Assembly: GCA_051883695.1 (NCBI GenBank)
Contig: JBJEUF010000008.1
Location: 23,996 to 87,995, forward strand
Direction: 5' to 3'
Origin: UBA11524 sp051883695
GTDB taxonomy: Bacteria; Bacillota; Clostridia; Christensenellales; Aristaeellaceae
Length of the DNA stretch: 64,000 nt
Notes under the pieces: model-generated
Seen by the model: only the letters and a program-made list of their open reading frames with translations
Told to the model about the DNA's origin: nothing
The model's database searches: none
Translations under genes and position numbers: made by a program
In this document: positions 9,778 to 18,492 of the stretch, piece after piece
Layout: every line of letters begins with the position of its first letter
Position numbering within the stretch: the stretch's first letter is position 1

Positions 9778-9800
9778 AAAGTGCAAACAATGTGCACTTT
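9778..9800 (+). promoter_or_regulatory. Palindromic operator candidate in front of the GntR regulator
   Basis: Perfect inverted repeat AAAGTGCA (9778-9785) / TGCACTTT (9793-9800) with a 7-base spacer. Its position over the start site suggests a repressor site, most simply for autoregulation by the GntR protein encoded directly downstream. This is inferred from geometry; GntR/FCD sites are often short palindromes but no consensus is matched exactly. Confidence 0.55.
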
Positions 9801-9836
9801 TCCCCACCCGAGTTCAAAGGAGCTTCGATACTTGTG

Positions 9837-10526
9837 ATGAATACGATTTCCTTCCAGCCCATGATGGAGAGCCGCCCGATCCGCGAAATCGCCTACGAAG
9901 TGCTCAAGCACGCCATCATCACCGGCGAGATTCCCGCCGGCGAGCGCATCGTCGAGACCGATTATGCCGACCGCCTGCACATCAGCCGCACGCCCCTGCG
10001 CGAAGCGCTGCGCAAGCTGGAGCGCGACGGTCTGGTGGAGTATGTGCTGCGCCGCGGCGTGGTGGTGCGTGCCTTCACCATCGCAGACGTGGAGGAGATC
10101 TACACCATCCGCAACGCGCTGGAGATGCTGACGCTGCCGGCCATCATCGAAAAGGCGACGGAGGACGACATCGCGTCCCTGAAGGAACAGCTGCACGAAA
10201 TGGACAGCCTGATCGCAACGAAGGACTTCGACGCCCTCTCCCCCGTCACACGCGCCTTTCACCGCTCGCTGACCGCCATCTGCGGCCAGAGCCGCATCCT
10301 GCGCGTCATCGAGGGTCAGGATGAGTTCATCACCCGTTTCTCCGCCATGGCCATCCGACAGGAGGATCGCCTGCTGGAGGCGCACAGGGAGCACTATCAG
10401 CTGGTGGAGCTGGTCGAGAAGCGCGACCTGCCCAGCTTCCGGAAGCTGACCCAGAGCCACATCGAGCGCAGCAAGGACAAGTGTCTGGAGGCCCTCGCGC
10501 TGCAGCGGCAGAACCAGAATTTCTGA
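9837..10526 (+). CDS. GntR-family transcriptional regulator, FCD (FadR C-terminal) type
   Basis: The 229-residue DNA-binding regulator has a winged helix-turn-helix at about residues 10-75 (REIAYEVLKHAIITGEIPAG, then ISRTPLREALRKLERDGLVE) and an FCD ligand domain at about 85-220 (IADVEEIYTIRNALE, AFHRSLTAICG, EHYQLVELVEKRD). The FCD domain usually binds small carboxylic acids through a metal site. ATG 9837 is used; the in-frame GTG at 9834 is closer to the AAAGGAG site and may be the true start. It precedes a PHP phosphatase and peptidase F, but their regulation by it is not shown. The effector cannot be told from sequence. Confidence 0.9.
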   Translation: MNTISFQPMMESRPIREIAYEVLKHAIITGEIPAGERIVETDYADRLHISRTPLREALRKLERDGLVEYVLRRGVVVRAFTIADVEEIYTIRNALEMLTLPAIIEKATEDDIASLKEQLHEMDSLIATKDFDALSPVTRAFHRSLTAICGQSRILRVIEGQDEFITRFSAMAIRQEDRLLEAHREHYQLVELVEKRDLPSFRKLTQSHIERSKDKCLEALALQRQNQNF

Positions 10527-10560
10527 TTCCTGCCGACGAATCTGAAAGAAGCTGTGTATC

Positions 10561-11346
10561 TTGAAGACAAATTTTCATACCCACACGACCCGCTGCAAGC
10601 ATGCGGTGGGTACGGACGAGCAGTACGTCAAGGCCGCCATTCAGGGAGGCTTTGACGTGCTTGGTTTTGCGGATCATGCCGCGTGGACCTTCGGCACGGA
10701 CTATGTGAGCCATTGCCGCATGACCCCCGCCCAGTGGCCGGATTACCGTGCCTCCGTGCTGCATCTCAGGGAGAAATACGCCGGACAGATCGACATCCGC
10801 CTGGGCATGGAGACGGAATACTATCCGCGCTACATGGATCAGCTGCCCCGGTTCCGGGAGCAGGGCTGCGAGTATTTCATTCTGGCGCCCCATTTCCTCT
10901 TCACCGAGGAGGAGTGCCCCTACACCGGCACCAGCTGCAGGGATGACGACGAGCTGCGCCGCTATGCCGAGCAGACCGCCGAGGCCATTCAGACCGGCGA
11001 ATACTGCTACCTTGCCCATCCCGACCTGTACATGATGAGCCGCCGGGAGTTCGACAAGGCCAGCATGGACGCCGCCGACGTGATCTGCCAGGCCGCCAGG
11101 GAAGCGCACATGCCGCTGGAATACAACCTGCTGGGCCTGCGGGACGCGATGCACGGCCGTTTCCGCGGCTATCCGCACACCGATTTCTGGCAGTACATCC
11201 GCAAGTGGCACAACGACGTCATCATCGGCGTGGACGCCCACGCCCCGGACTGGCTGACCGATCTGGCCGTCTGGGAGGAAGCGCAGAAGCGGCTTCATGC
11301 GCTGGGCATCACCCCCGTGACGGATTGGACAGAATGGAAAGCATGA
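10561..11346 (+). CDS. PHP-domain phosphatase, histidinol-phosphatase type
   Basis: The 261-residue protein is a PHP metal-dependent phosphoesterase similar to HisK-type histidinol phosphatases. The N-terminal metal motif is FHTHTTRCKHA; further metal-binding stretches are FADHAAW, LGMETEYYPRY, LAPHFLF, CYLAHPDLYMM and VIIGVDAHAPDW. The start codon is TTG at 10561 with only a weak purine-rich site (GAAAGAAG). No other his genes are near, so it may instead dephosphorylate another small substrate. It lies 34 bp after the GntR gene and its stop almost abuts the ribosome site of pepF, so the three are probably co-transcribed. Confidence 0.8.
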   Translation: MKTNFHTHTTRCKHAVGTDEQYVKAAIQGGFDVLGFADHAAWTFGTDYVSHCRMTPAQWPDYRASVLHLREKYAGQIDIRLGMETEYYPRYMDQLPRFREQGCEYFILAPHFLFTEEECPYTGTSCRDDDELRRYAEQTAEAIQTGEYCYLAHPDLYMMSRREFDKASMDAADVICQAAREAHMPLEYNLLGLRDAMHGRFRGYPHTDFWQYIRKWHNDVIIGVDAHAPDWLTDLAVWEEAQKRLHALGITPVTDWTEWKA

Positions 11347-11360
11347 AGGAGGATAACACC

Positions 11361-13118
11361 ATGAAGAACACGTGGGATCTCTCGTTCCTCTACGAGAGCT
11401 TTGAGGACGCGCGTTTCCTCGCCGATCTGGCCAGGTGGCCGGAGCTGATCGACCGGGAGCAGGCGCTGCTGGAGGACAATACGCTTGACACACGGGAGAA
11501 GCTGGAGCAGCTCGTCGCGCTGGAGGAGGAAGCCAGTGCCGTGGCTGACCGGCTGTTCAGCTACACCGGTCTGACCCTCGCCACCGATGCCAACAACAGC
11601 GCCGCCCAGCAGTACGAGGACAAGCTGTCCCTGATCTCCAACAGGGCGCGCCTGACCGGCAGCGCGCTGACCCGCTATATCGGCTCCATCAGCGATCTGG
11701 ACAGCGTGATCGCCGAAAGCGAAAAGCTGCAGAGCGTCGCCTTCGCCCTGCGCGAGATGGCCGAGGACGCACACCACACCATCCCGGCGGAGATTGAGCC
11801 GTGGATCCTGCAGATGAGCCTTTCCGGCGGCAACGCCTTCTCCCAGCTGCGGGACAAGCTGGATTCCAACCACACCGTTGAAATGAACGGCGAAACCTAT
11901 CCGCTTTCCGCCGTGCGCGGCATGGCCTATGACAGCGACGCCGCCGTCCGCAAGGCCGCCTATGAGGCAGAGATCGCTTCCTATAAGAAGATGGAGCTGC
12001 CCATGTCCTACTGCCTGAACGCCATCAAGATGGAGGCCCGCACGCTGGCCAAGGCCAGGGGCTACGATTCCGTGCTGGACATGACCCTGGCCTCCTCCCG
12101 CATGGATCGCCGGACGCTGGACGCGATGATCACCGCCATCAGGGAATACCTGCCGCACTTCCGGCGCTATCTGCGCGCCAAGGCGCAGTATCTGGGTCAT
12201 CCGGACGGTCTGCCCTTCTATGACCTGTTCGCCCCGGTTGGCAAGGCCAGCAAAGCCTATTCCATCGAGGAAGCCCGCGAGGTGCTCCTGCGCGAAATGG
12301 GCAAGTTCACGCCCGAGATGGCAAGGTTCATCGACAACGCCTTCGAGCAGCGCTGGATCGACGTGTTCCCGCACGAGGGCAAGAGCGGCGGCGCGTTCTG
12401 CGCCGGGATGCACGAATTTGACCGCAGCCTGGTGCTGACCAACTTCCAGGGCAGCTTCTCCGACATCAGCACCCTCGCCCACGAGCTGGGTCATGCCTGG
12501 CACAACCGCTGTCTGGCGGGCCTGCCCTACATGATGACAGACACCCCCATGCCGCTGGCGGAGACCGCCTCCATCTTCAACGAGACGATGCTGAGCCATC
12601 AGGTGCTCCAAAACGCCACGGAGGATGAACAGTTCACGCTGCTGGAAGCCAGCCTGATGGAATCGACCCAGACCTGTGTGGACATCCTCAGCCGCTACCT
12701 GTTCGAGTCAGAGGTCATCGACACCCGCGCCGACCACGCCATGACCGTGGACGAATTGAAGGACTGCATGCTCCGCGCGCAGGACGCGACCTACGGCGAC
12801 GGTCTGGACAGGAACGTCCGCCATCCCTACATGTGGGCCTGCAAGAGCCACTATTATTCCTCCGGACTGAACTTCTACAACTTCCCCTATGCCTTCGGCG
12901 AGCTGTTCGGCAAGGGCGTGTTCGCCCAGTACCTCAAGGAGGGCGACGCCTTCGTGCCCCGGTACTGCCGGCTGCTGCGCTCCTGCGGCTCCGGCACCAT
13001 CGCGGACGTGGCGGCCTCCGTGGGCATCGACGTGCGCTCCGTGGATTTCTGGCGCGCCAGCCTCGAGGTCATCAAGAGCGAAATCGACCGCTTCTGCGAG
13101 CTGTGCAGCCGCTGCTGA
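11361..13118 (+). CDS. pepF: Oligoendopeptidase F, M3B family
   Basis: Cytosolic zinc metallopeptidase that degrades short peptides. The 585 residues show the M3 zinc motif HELGHAWH with His374, Glu375 and His378, and the third ligand in AETASIFNET downstream. Length and the C-terminal helical region (RHPYMWACKSHYY) fit the PepF subgroup. The ATG at 11361 has a perfect AAGGAGG eight bases upstream; an ATG at 11343 in the same frame overlaps that site and is unlikely. A short hairpin terminator follows. Confidence 0.95.
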   Translation: MKNTWDLSFLYESFEDARFLADLARWPELIDREQALLEDNTLDTREKLEQLVALEEEASAVADRLFSYTGLTLATDANNSAAQQYEDKLSLISNRARLTGSALTRYIGSISDLDSVIAESEKLQSVAFALREMAEDAHHTIPAEIEPWILQMSLSGGNAFSQLRDKLDSNHTVEMNGETYPLSAVRGMAYDSDAAVRKAAYEAEIASYKKMELPMSYCLNAIKMEARTLAKARGYDSVLDMTLASSRMDRRTLDAMITAIREYLPHFRRYLRAKAQYLGHPDGLPFYDLFAPVGKASKAYSIEEAREVLLREMGKFTPEMARFIDNAFEQRWIDVFPHEGKSGGAFCAGMHEFDRSLVLTNFQGSFSDISTLAHELGHAWHNRCLAGLPYMMTDTPMPLAETASIFNETMLSHQVLQNATEDEQFTLLEASLMESTQTCVDILSRYLFESEVIDTRADHAMTVDELKDCMLRAQDATYGDGLDRNVRHPYMWACKSHYYSSGLNFYNFPYAFGELFGKGVFAQYLKEGDAFVPRYCRLLRSCGSGTIADVAASVGIDVRSVDFWRASLEVIKSEIDRFCELCSRC

Positions 13119-13146
13119 TTCCCTGTTGTTGCCAATGATAAGCTAA

Positions 13147-13168
13147 AGGTCGCGCAAGCGGCCTTTTC
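13147..13168 (+). terminator. Short terminator after pepF
   Basis: Seven-pair stem with one GT wobble (AGGTCGC / GCGGCCT) and a GCAA tetraloop, followed by TTTTC. Confidence 0.65.
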
Positions 13169-13339
13169 TGCTACCGCTGCCGGCAGCGCACAGCATTTCG
13201 CTTTCTATGGGAATTTCAGCGTATGCAGCAGGGAAAACGGCATATCGCATCGAATCTTGGAATGCTGGAGGAATGTCATCACATTCTCCGCAAAGGCGTA
13301 TTGTATGGCACGGACATCGTGCAGAAAGAAGGAGAAACA

Positions 13340-14416
13340 ATGTCAGAAAGCAAGAGCTGTCCCCGCGTGGACATCGGCGGTCAGGCCGTCCTGGAGGGCG
13401 TGATGATGAAGGCCCCCGACGCCATCGCCATCACCGTCCGCCGTCCGGACGGCACCATGGTCGTCCAGCGCAAGGAATACACCGCCGCCGCAAAGAAGCA
13501 CAAGTGGCTGGGCTGGCCGCTGATCCGCGGCGTGGTCAATATGGGCTCGATGCTCTCCATGGGCATGTCCACGCTGGAGGACTCCATGAAGATGCTGGGC
13601 GAGGAATACGAGGAGGAGCCCAGCAAATTCGAGAAATGGCTGGCTGCCAGGCTGGGCAAGAACGTCGACAAGGTTGTGATGGCCGTTGCGATGGTGCTGG
13701 CGGTGCTGATGGCGGTCGGTCTGTTTATTGCGCTGCCCTCCGGCATCGAGGCGCTGACCGGTTGGCTCATCGGCTTCACCAGGGGCGCGGTGGATGTGCC
13801 CGCCTGGAAGGGTATCTTCGTCACCGTCGTCGGCGGTCTGACGAAGATCGCCATCCTGATCGGCTATATGGCGCTGTGCGGCCTTGTGCCGGATGTGCGC
13901 CGCACCTTCCAGTATCACGGCGCGGAGCACAAGACTGTCTACTGCAACGAGCACGGCCTGCCCCTGACCCCCGAGAACGCCCGCCGGTTCACCACGCTTC
14001 ACCCCCGCTGCGGCACGGCGTTCATGCTGATCGTAATGGTCATCAGCCTTGTGCTGTTCCTGTTCGTGGGCCGCGACATCGCCGCGTGGCTGCCGCGCTT
14101 CCTGCTGCATCTGGCGCTGCTGCCGGTGGTTGCGGGCGTGAGCTACGAGGTGCTGAAGGGGCTGGCCCACCGTGACAACGCTTTCACTCGCGCCGCCCGC
14201 TGGCCCGGTCTGCAGCTGCAGCGTCTGACCACCAGGAATCCCGATGACAAGATGCTGGAGGTCGCCATCGTTTCCATGAACGTGGCGCTGTACGGTCTGC
14301 CCGCAAACGCGCCCCTGACCGAGGAGGGCTGGGCCGTCCTGACCGATTACAGGCAGTCCGAAAAGGGGTATGTGTTCCCCGGGAAGGAAACCGCTGCGGA
14401 GGCTGCCGCCGAATGA
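13340..14416 (+). CDS. DUF1385 membrane protein (YqhQ family)
   Basis: Integral membrane protein of unknown function, 358 residues. It opens with the DUF1385 signature (VDIGGQAVLEGVMMKAP), then has membrane segments near residues 110-130, 155-185, 230-250 and 255-275, and the conserved block FQYHGAEHKTVYCNE between them, a probable His/Glu/Cys site. The ATG at 13340 follows AAGGAG. It overlaps prmC by four bases (ATGA), and the order DUF1385-prmC-prfA is conserved in many Firmicutes, which suggests coupling to translation but gives no mechanism. Confidence 0.92.
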   Translation: MSESKSCPRVDIGGQAVLEGVMMKAPDAIAITVRRPDGTMVVQRKEYTAAAKKHKWLGWPLIRGVVNMGSMLSMGMSTLEDSMKMLGEEYEEEPSKFEKWLAARLGKNVDKVVMAVAMVLAVLMAVGLFIALPSGIEALTGWLIGFTRGAVDVPAWKGIFVTVVGGLTKIAILIGYMALCGLVPDVRRTFQYHGAEHKTVYCNEHGLPLTPENARRFTTLHPRCGTAFMLIVMVISLVLFLFVGRDIAAWLPRFLLHLALLPVVAGVSYEVLKGLAHRDNAFTRAARWPGLQLQRLTTRNPDDKMLEVAIVSMNVALYGLPANAPLTEEGWAVLTDYRQSEKGYVFPGKETAAEAAAE

Positions 14417-15255
14417 CGCCCCGTGAGCTGCTGAAGGCCCTGACGCTGGAATTGCAGTCCGCAGGGGTTCCCGACCCGGAGGTGGACGCCTCCCTGCTGC
14501 TGTCCCATGTGACGGGGCAGCCGGCGCTGAACCTGCGTCTGGACAGCTGGTCGCAGCTTTCCCCTGCGGATGAAGCCGCTGTCCGCGCCCTGTGCGAAAG
14601 GCGCAAGGCCCGCATTCCCCTGCAGTACCTGACCGGCGAGCAGCCTTTTCTCGGGCGGCCCTTCCATGTGGATGAACGGGTGCTGATCCCGCGCCCGGAA
14701 ACGGAGCTGCTGGCGGAGCGCGCCATCGCCGCCCTGCAGCGCAGCCCCTCTCCCACCGCGCTTGACCTGTGCTGCGGCAGCGGCTGTCTGGCCGTGTCGA
14801 TGGCATTGGCGGTGCCGGGCGCTGACGTCCATGCGGCAGACCTGTCCGCGGACGCACTGTCCGTCACGGAAATGAACGCCGGTCGCCTCGGCGCCAGGGT
14901 CACGCTGCATCAGGGCGATCTGTTCGCCGCCCTGCCCGATGGGCTGCGGTTCGGCGTGATCGTCTCAAACCCGCCCTATATTCCCGCCGCCGACTGCCTC
15001 ACATTGCAGGAGGAGGTGCGCCGGGAGCCGCTGATTGCGCTGGACGGCGGCGCGGACGGCTATGATTTCTATCGACGCATCGTCCGGGAGGCGCCCGCCC
15101 GGCTGCTTCCCGGCGGCACGCTGCTGATGGAGGTCGGTTTCAATCAGGCCGGGGGCGTGATGACGCTTTGCCGTGCGTCCGGCTTCCCCGCCGTCACCGC
15201 CCATGAGGATTATCAGCATATACGCAGAATGGTCGAAGCGAGGCTGGCATGTTAG
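14413..15255 (+). CDS. prmC: Peptide chain release factor N5-glutamine methyltransferase
   Basis: Methylates the glutamine of the GGQ motif in release factors. The 280-residue protein has the N-terminal helical domain, the SAM-binding motif (ALDLCCGSGCLAVSMA), and the catalytic NPPYIP loop. Start overlaps the DUF1385 stop (ATGA) and its end overlaps prfA, its substrate, by seven bases, so translation of enzyme and substrate is coupled. Confidence 0.97.
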   Translation: MTPRELLKALTLELQSAGVPDPEVDASLLLSHVTGQPALNLRLDSWSQLSPADEAAVRALCERRKARIPLQYLTGEQPFLGRPFHVDERVLIPRPETELLAERAIAALQRSPSPTALDLCCGSGCLAVSMALAVPGADVHAADLSADALSVTEMNAGRLGARVTLHQGDLFAALPDGLRFGVIVSNPPYIPAADCLTLQEEVRREPLIALDGGADGYDFYRRIVREAPARLLPGGTLLMEVGFNQAGGVMTLCRASGFPAVTAHEDYQHIRRMVEARLAC

Positions 15256-16313
15256 ACAAGTTCGAGTGGATCGTTTCCCGGTACGAGGAGCTCTCTGAAG
15301 CCATTGTGCAGCCGGAGATCATCGCCGAAACGGCCCGGTATCAGGCATATTTGAAGGAGCTTTCCCAGCTCGAGCCGCAGGTGCAGGCCTGGCGGAGGTA
15401 CCAGACGCTGCTGCATCACATCGCGCAGGCGGAGGAGATGCGTTCCGATCCTGATCTTGCCATCATGGCGCAGGAGGAGCTGGCGGCGCTGCTGCCCGAA
15501 AGAGCCGCGATGGAGCAGGAGCTGCGCATCCTGCTGCTGCCGCGGGATCCCGACGACAGCCGCTCGGTCATCATCGAGGTGCGCGGCGGCGCGGGCGGTG
15601 AGGAAAGCTGCCTGTTCGCGGCGGATCTGGTGCGCATGTACAGCCGCTATGCCGAGCGCTGCGGCTTCCGCGTGGAGCCGCTGTATACGCAGGACACCGA
15701 GCTGGGCGGCGTGAAGGAATGCTGCTTCTCCGTTGTCGGAGAGGGTGCCTTTGCACGCTTCAAGTATGAAAGCGGCGTGCACCGCGTCCAGCGCATCCCG
15801 GTGACCGATGCCAACGGCAAGCGGCAGACCTCCACCTGCACCGTCGCCGTGCTGCCCGAAGCCGAGGAGGTCGATCTGGACATCGACCCGAAGGATCTCC
15901 GCATTGATGTGTACCGCTCCACCGGTCACGGGGGACAGCACATCAACACCACGGACAGCGCGGTTCGCATCACCCATCTGCCCACGGGCATGGCGGTGAC
16001 CTGCCAGAGCGAGCGCAGCCAGATTCAGAACCGCGCCAGGGCCATGCAGCTGCTTCGGAGCCGCCTGCTGGAGCAGAAGCGCAGCGCGTCCGATGCCGCC
16101 TATGCCGAAAACCGGCGGCTGCAGGTGGGCACCGGCGACCGCTCCGAGCGCATCCGCACCTACAACTTTCACGAGGGCCGCGTGACGGATCACCGCATCA
16201 ACCTGACGCTCTACGCCATCGACGCGATCATGGACGGCTCTCTGGACGAAATCGTCGACGCCTTGACGGCGGAGGAGCAATCCGCCCGGCTGCGCAATCT
16301 GGCATCCCCGTGA
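15249..16313 (+). CDS. prfA: Peptide chain release factor 1
   Basis: Decodes UAA and UAG stop codons on the ribosome. The 354-residue protein has the universal GGQ motif in TGHGGQHINT (about residues 227-229), the class I domain RGGAGGEESCLFA, and the C-terminal block VTDHRINLTLY. It overlaps prmC, which methylates its GGQ glutamine, and is followed after 22 bp by ywlC. Confidence 0.98.
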   Translation: MLDKFEWIVSRYEELSEAIVQPEIIAETARYQAYLKELSQLEPQVQAWRRYQTLLHHIAQAEEMRSDPDLAIMAQEELAALLPERAAMEQELRILLLPRDPDDSRSVIIEVRGGAGGEESCLFAADLVRMYSRYAERCGFRVEPLYTQDTELGGVKECCFSVVGEGAFARFKYESGVHRVQRIPVTDANGKRQTSTCTVAVLPEAEEVDLDIDPKDLRIDVYRSTGHGGQHINTTDSAVRITHLPTGMAVTCQSERSQIQNRARAMQLLRSRLLEQKRSASDAAYAENRRLQVGTGDRSERIRTYNFHEGRVTDHRINLTLYAIDAIMDGSLDEIVDALTAEEQSARLRNLASP

Positions 16314-16335
16314 TGCCGACAAAGAAGGTATACGC

Positions 16336-17382
16336 ATGAAAACCCAGCTTCTCCCCGCCACGGAGGCAAGCCTTGCGCTGGCTTCCCGCCTGCTGCAGTC
16401 CGGTCAGCTCGTGGCCTTCCCGACCGAGACGGTCTACGGCCTGGGCGCCAACGCGCTGGATGCGCAGGCGGTGCTCGGCATCTTCTCCGCCAAGGGACGG
16501 CCCGCCGACAATCCGCTGATCGTCCACATCCACGACCGCAGCCAGCTGGACGGTCTCTGCGAGGTCAGCGACACGGCGCTGCGCCTGATGGACGCCTTCT
16601 GGCCCGGTCCGCTGACCCTCATCATGCCGCGCAGGGAGGCCGTGCCCGATGCGGTGACGGCGCACCTGGAAACCGTCGCGGTGCGGATGCCGTCCCATCC
16701 GGTCGCAGCGGCGATGCTGAAAAGCTGCGGTCTGCCCATCGCCGCGCCCAGCGCGAACCGTTCCGGCAAGCCCAGCCCGACCAACGCCCGCCATGTGCTG
16801 GACGATATGGACGGGCGCATTCCGCTGATTCTGGACGGCGGCGCCTGCGACGTGGGGCTGGAATCCACCGTGGTGTCCGTGGTCGGCGAGCGGCCCTGCA
16901 TCCTGCGGCCCGGCGGAGTCACGCAGGCCATGCTGGAGGCCGTCATCGGGCCGGTGGATTTGGCGGGCAGCATCCTGCGCCCGCTGGAAAAGGGCGAAAA
17001 AGCGCTCTCTCCCGGCATGATGTACAGGCACTACTCCCCGGACGGCCAGGTGACGCTGATCGAAGGCCGCGAGGCCGACGTGGTGGAGGCCCTGCGCCGC
17101 CTGTACGCGCACGCCGTCAGCGAAGGACATCGCGCCTGCGTGATGTGCTTTACGGAGCATACCGCCGCCCTGGCGGATTGCAATCCCCACGATATCGGCC
17201 ACCGGAACGACGCCGCCGAGGTGGGGCATCGCCTGTTCGATTCTCTGCGCCGCCTGGATGATGAAAGGATGGACGTGATCTTCTCCGAGGTTGTTCCCCC
17301 CGAGGGCGTGGGGCTGGCGGTCATGAACCGGCTCGGTCGCGCCGCGGCGTTCCGCACCGTTCAGGCAAAGGACGTGCTATAA
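16336..17382 (+). CDS. ywlC: Threonylcarbamoyl-AMP synthase, two-domain Sua5/YwlC form
   Basis: Makes threonylcarbamoyl-AMP from threonine, bicarbonate and ATP for the t6A37 tRNA modification. The YrdC-like domain carries VAFPTETVYGLGANA, SAKGRPADNPLIVH and the PSANRSGKPSPT loop. The 348-residue length and C-terminal domain (LSPGMMYRHYSP to the end) identify the long Sua5 type. Last gene of the DUF1385-prmC-prfA-ywlC unit, ended by a terminator. Confidence 0.96.
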   Translation: MKTQLLPATEASLALASRLLQSGQLVAFPTETVYGLGANALDAQAVLGIFSAKGRPADNPLIVHIHDRSQLDGLCEVSDTALRLMDAFWPGPLTLIMPRREAVPDAVTAHLETVAVRMPSHPVAAAMLKSCGLPIAAPSANRSGKPSPTNARHVLDDMDGRIPLILDGGACDVGLESTVVSVVGERPCILRPGGVTQAMLEAVIGPVDLAGSILRPLEKGEKALSPGMMYRHYSPDGQVTLIEGREADVVEALRRLYAHAVSEGHRACVMCFTEHTAALADCNPHDIGHRNDAAEVGHRLFDSLRRLDDERMDVIFSEVVPPEGVGLAVMNRLGRAAAFRTVQAKDVL

Positions 17383-17394
17383 TACAATAGAATA

Positions 17395-17432
17395 GCCGAC
17401 CACCTGCGTATTGGCAGGGGCCGGCCATTTTT
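17395..17432 (+). terminator. Terminator of ywlC
   Basis: An interrupted 11-pair stem (GCCGACCACCTGC / GCAGGGGCCGGC) with a short loop is followed by CATTTTT. It lies just before the repeat element. Confidence 0.75.
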
Positions 17433-17440
17433 GTTCAATC

Positions 17441-17616
17441 AATGATTATTCTCATTCTCGTTAAGAATGTTGCACCGAGCGCAGTGAATTTTTCGTTCTG
17501 GCAAAGTTGAGTGAAGCGAGGCGTTACTTACAGTACGGTGAGCAGAACGAAGCAACGCCAGAGCGGAAAAGGCGCTGTGCGAATGCAACATTTTGTTGAA
17601 AATGAGTATTACTCAT
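17441..17616. repeat. Dispersed imperfect-palindrome repeat, copy A
   Basis: A 127-bp core (17466-17592) matches 33277-33403 with six mismatches and no gaps. The core reads almost the same on both strands: AATGTTGCA and GCAACATT at its ends, TTTTTCGTTCTGGC and GCCAGAGCGGAAAAGG inside, and an apex around GTTACTTACAGTAC. Imperfect inverted flanks (about 25 bp each side) extend it to roughly 17441-17616. It contains no ORF and lies between the convergent ywlC and PH-domain genes; its right flank supplies the stop codon of the PH gene. A MITE-like or REP-like element, or a large transcription-end structure. Confidence 0.85.
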
Positions 17617-18013
17617 CCGGAAGCCCGTCGCCGTCGTGGTCGCACACATGCGGTTCGGGCGCGTCCATCAGCATTTCGCTGGCGCGGATATTGTTCTTCT
17701 TGCGCGCCACCTCGACCAGGCGGACAATCTGCTCCTTGACCTCAATGGGGTTTCTGATCGACTTGAGCACCGTTTCGCCGTTGGACTTGTCCGTCGAAAA
17801 CACCGTCACCGTTCCCACGCCGACGATCTTCTGTCCAAGATTGCGCGTCACACGCACATCGCGCACACGGTAGAGATTCTCCTCGTCGTAGGTTGTGTTG
17901 AGCAGTCCCTTTTCCACAAACAGCCGGTCCTCCGTCAGCATGTACTTCGTAAAGGACAGCGGCAGACCCAGAATGTGCTTCCGATCCTTCCAGACATACT
18001 CGATCTTCTGCAA
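17609..18013 (-). CDS. PH-domain (YdbS/bPH-like) protein
   Basis: A small bacterial pleckstrin-homology-like protein: YVWKDRKHILGLPLSFTKY, TEDRLFVEKGLLNTTYDE and the core LYRVRDVRVTRNLGQKIVGV are typical. It has no membrane segment. I chose the TTG at 18013, preceded by GGAAGGGG at a short spacing, giving 134 residues; the ATG at 18031 is possible but has no clear site, and further upstream lies the secG terminator. The C-terminus CDHDGDGLPDE is a calcium-loop-like (DxDxDG) tail. The role is unknown. Confidence 0.75.
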   Translation of the reverse strand: MQKIEYVWKDRKHILGLPLSFTKYMLTEDRLFVEKGLLNTTYDEENLYRVRDVRVTRNLGQKIVGVGTVTVFSTDKSNGETVLKSIRNPIEVKEQIVRLVEVARKKNNIRASEMLMDAPEPHVCDHDGDGLPDE

Positions 18014-18066
18014 GATACCCCTTCCTTTCATCGCACCTGCGGCTCCTTCAAACGCCGCGTATGACG

Positions 18067-18096
18067 AAAAGGACTGCTCACGCAAGGAACAGTCCT
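18067..18096 (-). terminator. Terminator of secG
   Basis: Minus-strand stem AGGACTG / CAGTCCT with a 13-base loop, followed by TTTTCG. It separates secG from the PH-domain gene. Confidence 0.85.
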
Positions 18097-18132
18097 CATC
18101 ATGTCATCCGTCCGTACCAGCCGTAAACCGGA

Positions 18133-18360
18133 TTAGCCGAACATCACGAACAGCACACAGGCAACGACGAACACGACCGCCGCGATCTTGGTGCCCAGCG
18201 CCAGCTTGGCCTCAACAGTCTTTGCCTGGTTCTTGCTCAGATAGCTGTCAAACTGGCCGGCAATCGCGCCCAGACCCTTCACATTGCTGCTCTGCAGCAG
18301 AACGGTGAAGATCATAACCAGAGAAGCGAGGATGATGACCACGCCCAGGAAAATATTCAT
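18133..18360 (-). CDS. secG: Preprotein translocase subunit SecG
   Basis: Small accessory subunit of the SecYEG channel. At 75 residues it has the normal length, with two membrane segments (NIFLGVVIILASLVMIFTVL and a C-terminal one, AAVVFVVACVLFVMFG) joined by the conserved cytoplasmic stretch QSSNVKGLGAIAG. The ATG is preceded by AGGAGG at a normal distance. Monocistronic with its own promoter and terminator; the usual smpB/rnr neighbours are not here. Confidence 0.95.
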   Translation of the reverse strand: MNIFLGVVIILASLVMIFTVLLQSSNVKGLGAIAGQFDSYLSKNQAKTVEAKLALGTKIAAVVFVVACVLFVMFG

Positions 18361-18393
18361 TGTGCAAAACCTCCTTGGAATGTGAGCAGGATT

Positions 18394-18422
18394 ATTCTAT
18401 CACAAACTGACACAGAACGCAA
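18394..18422 (-). promoter_or_regulatory. Promoter of secG
   Basis: Minus-strand TTGCGT (18417-18422), 17-base spacer, TAGAAT (18394-18399), about 34 bases before secG. Confidence 0.7.
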
Positions 18423-18492
18423 GGGGGCTTTTCAGCATAATTTGCATTCCTGTTCGGTTCTGTCCGCCAAATGTAGCCGGAGGGACGATGGC

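Noticed and set aside
17441..17463. Fur-box-like AT-rich sequence at the left flank of repeat copy A
   Set aside because: It belongs to the repeat's inverted flank, lies between two gene ends and not at a promoter, and the corresponding part of copy B differs.
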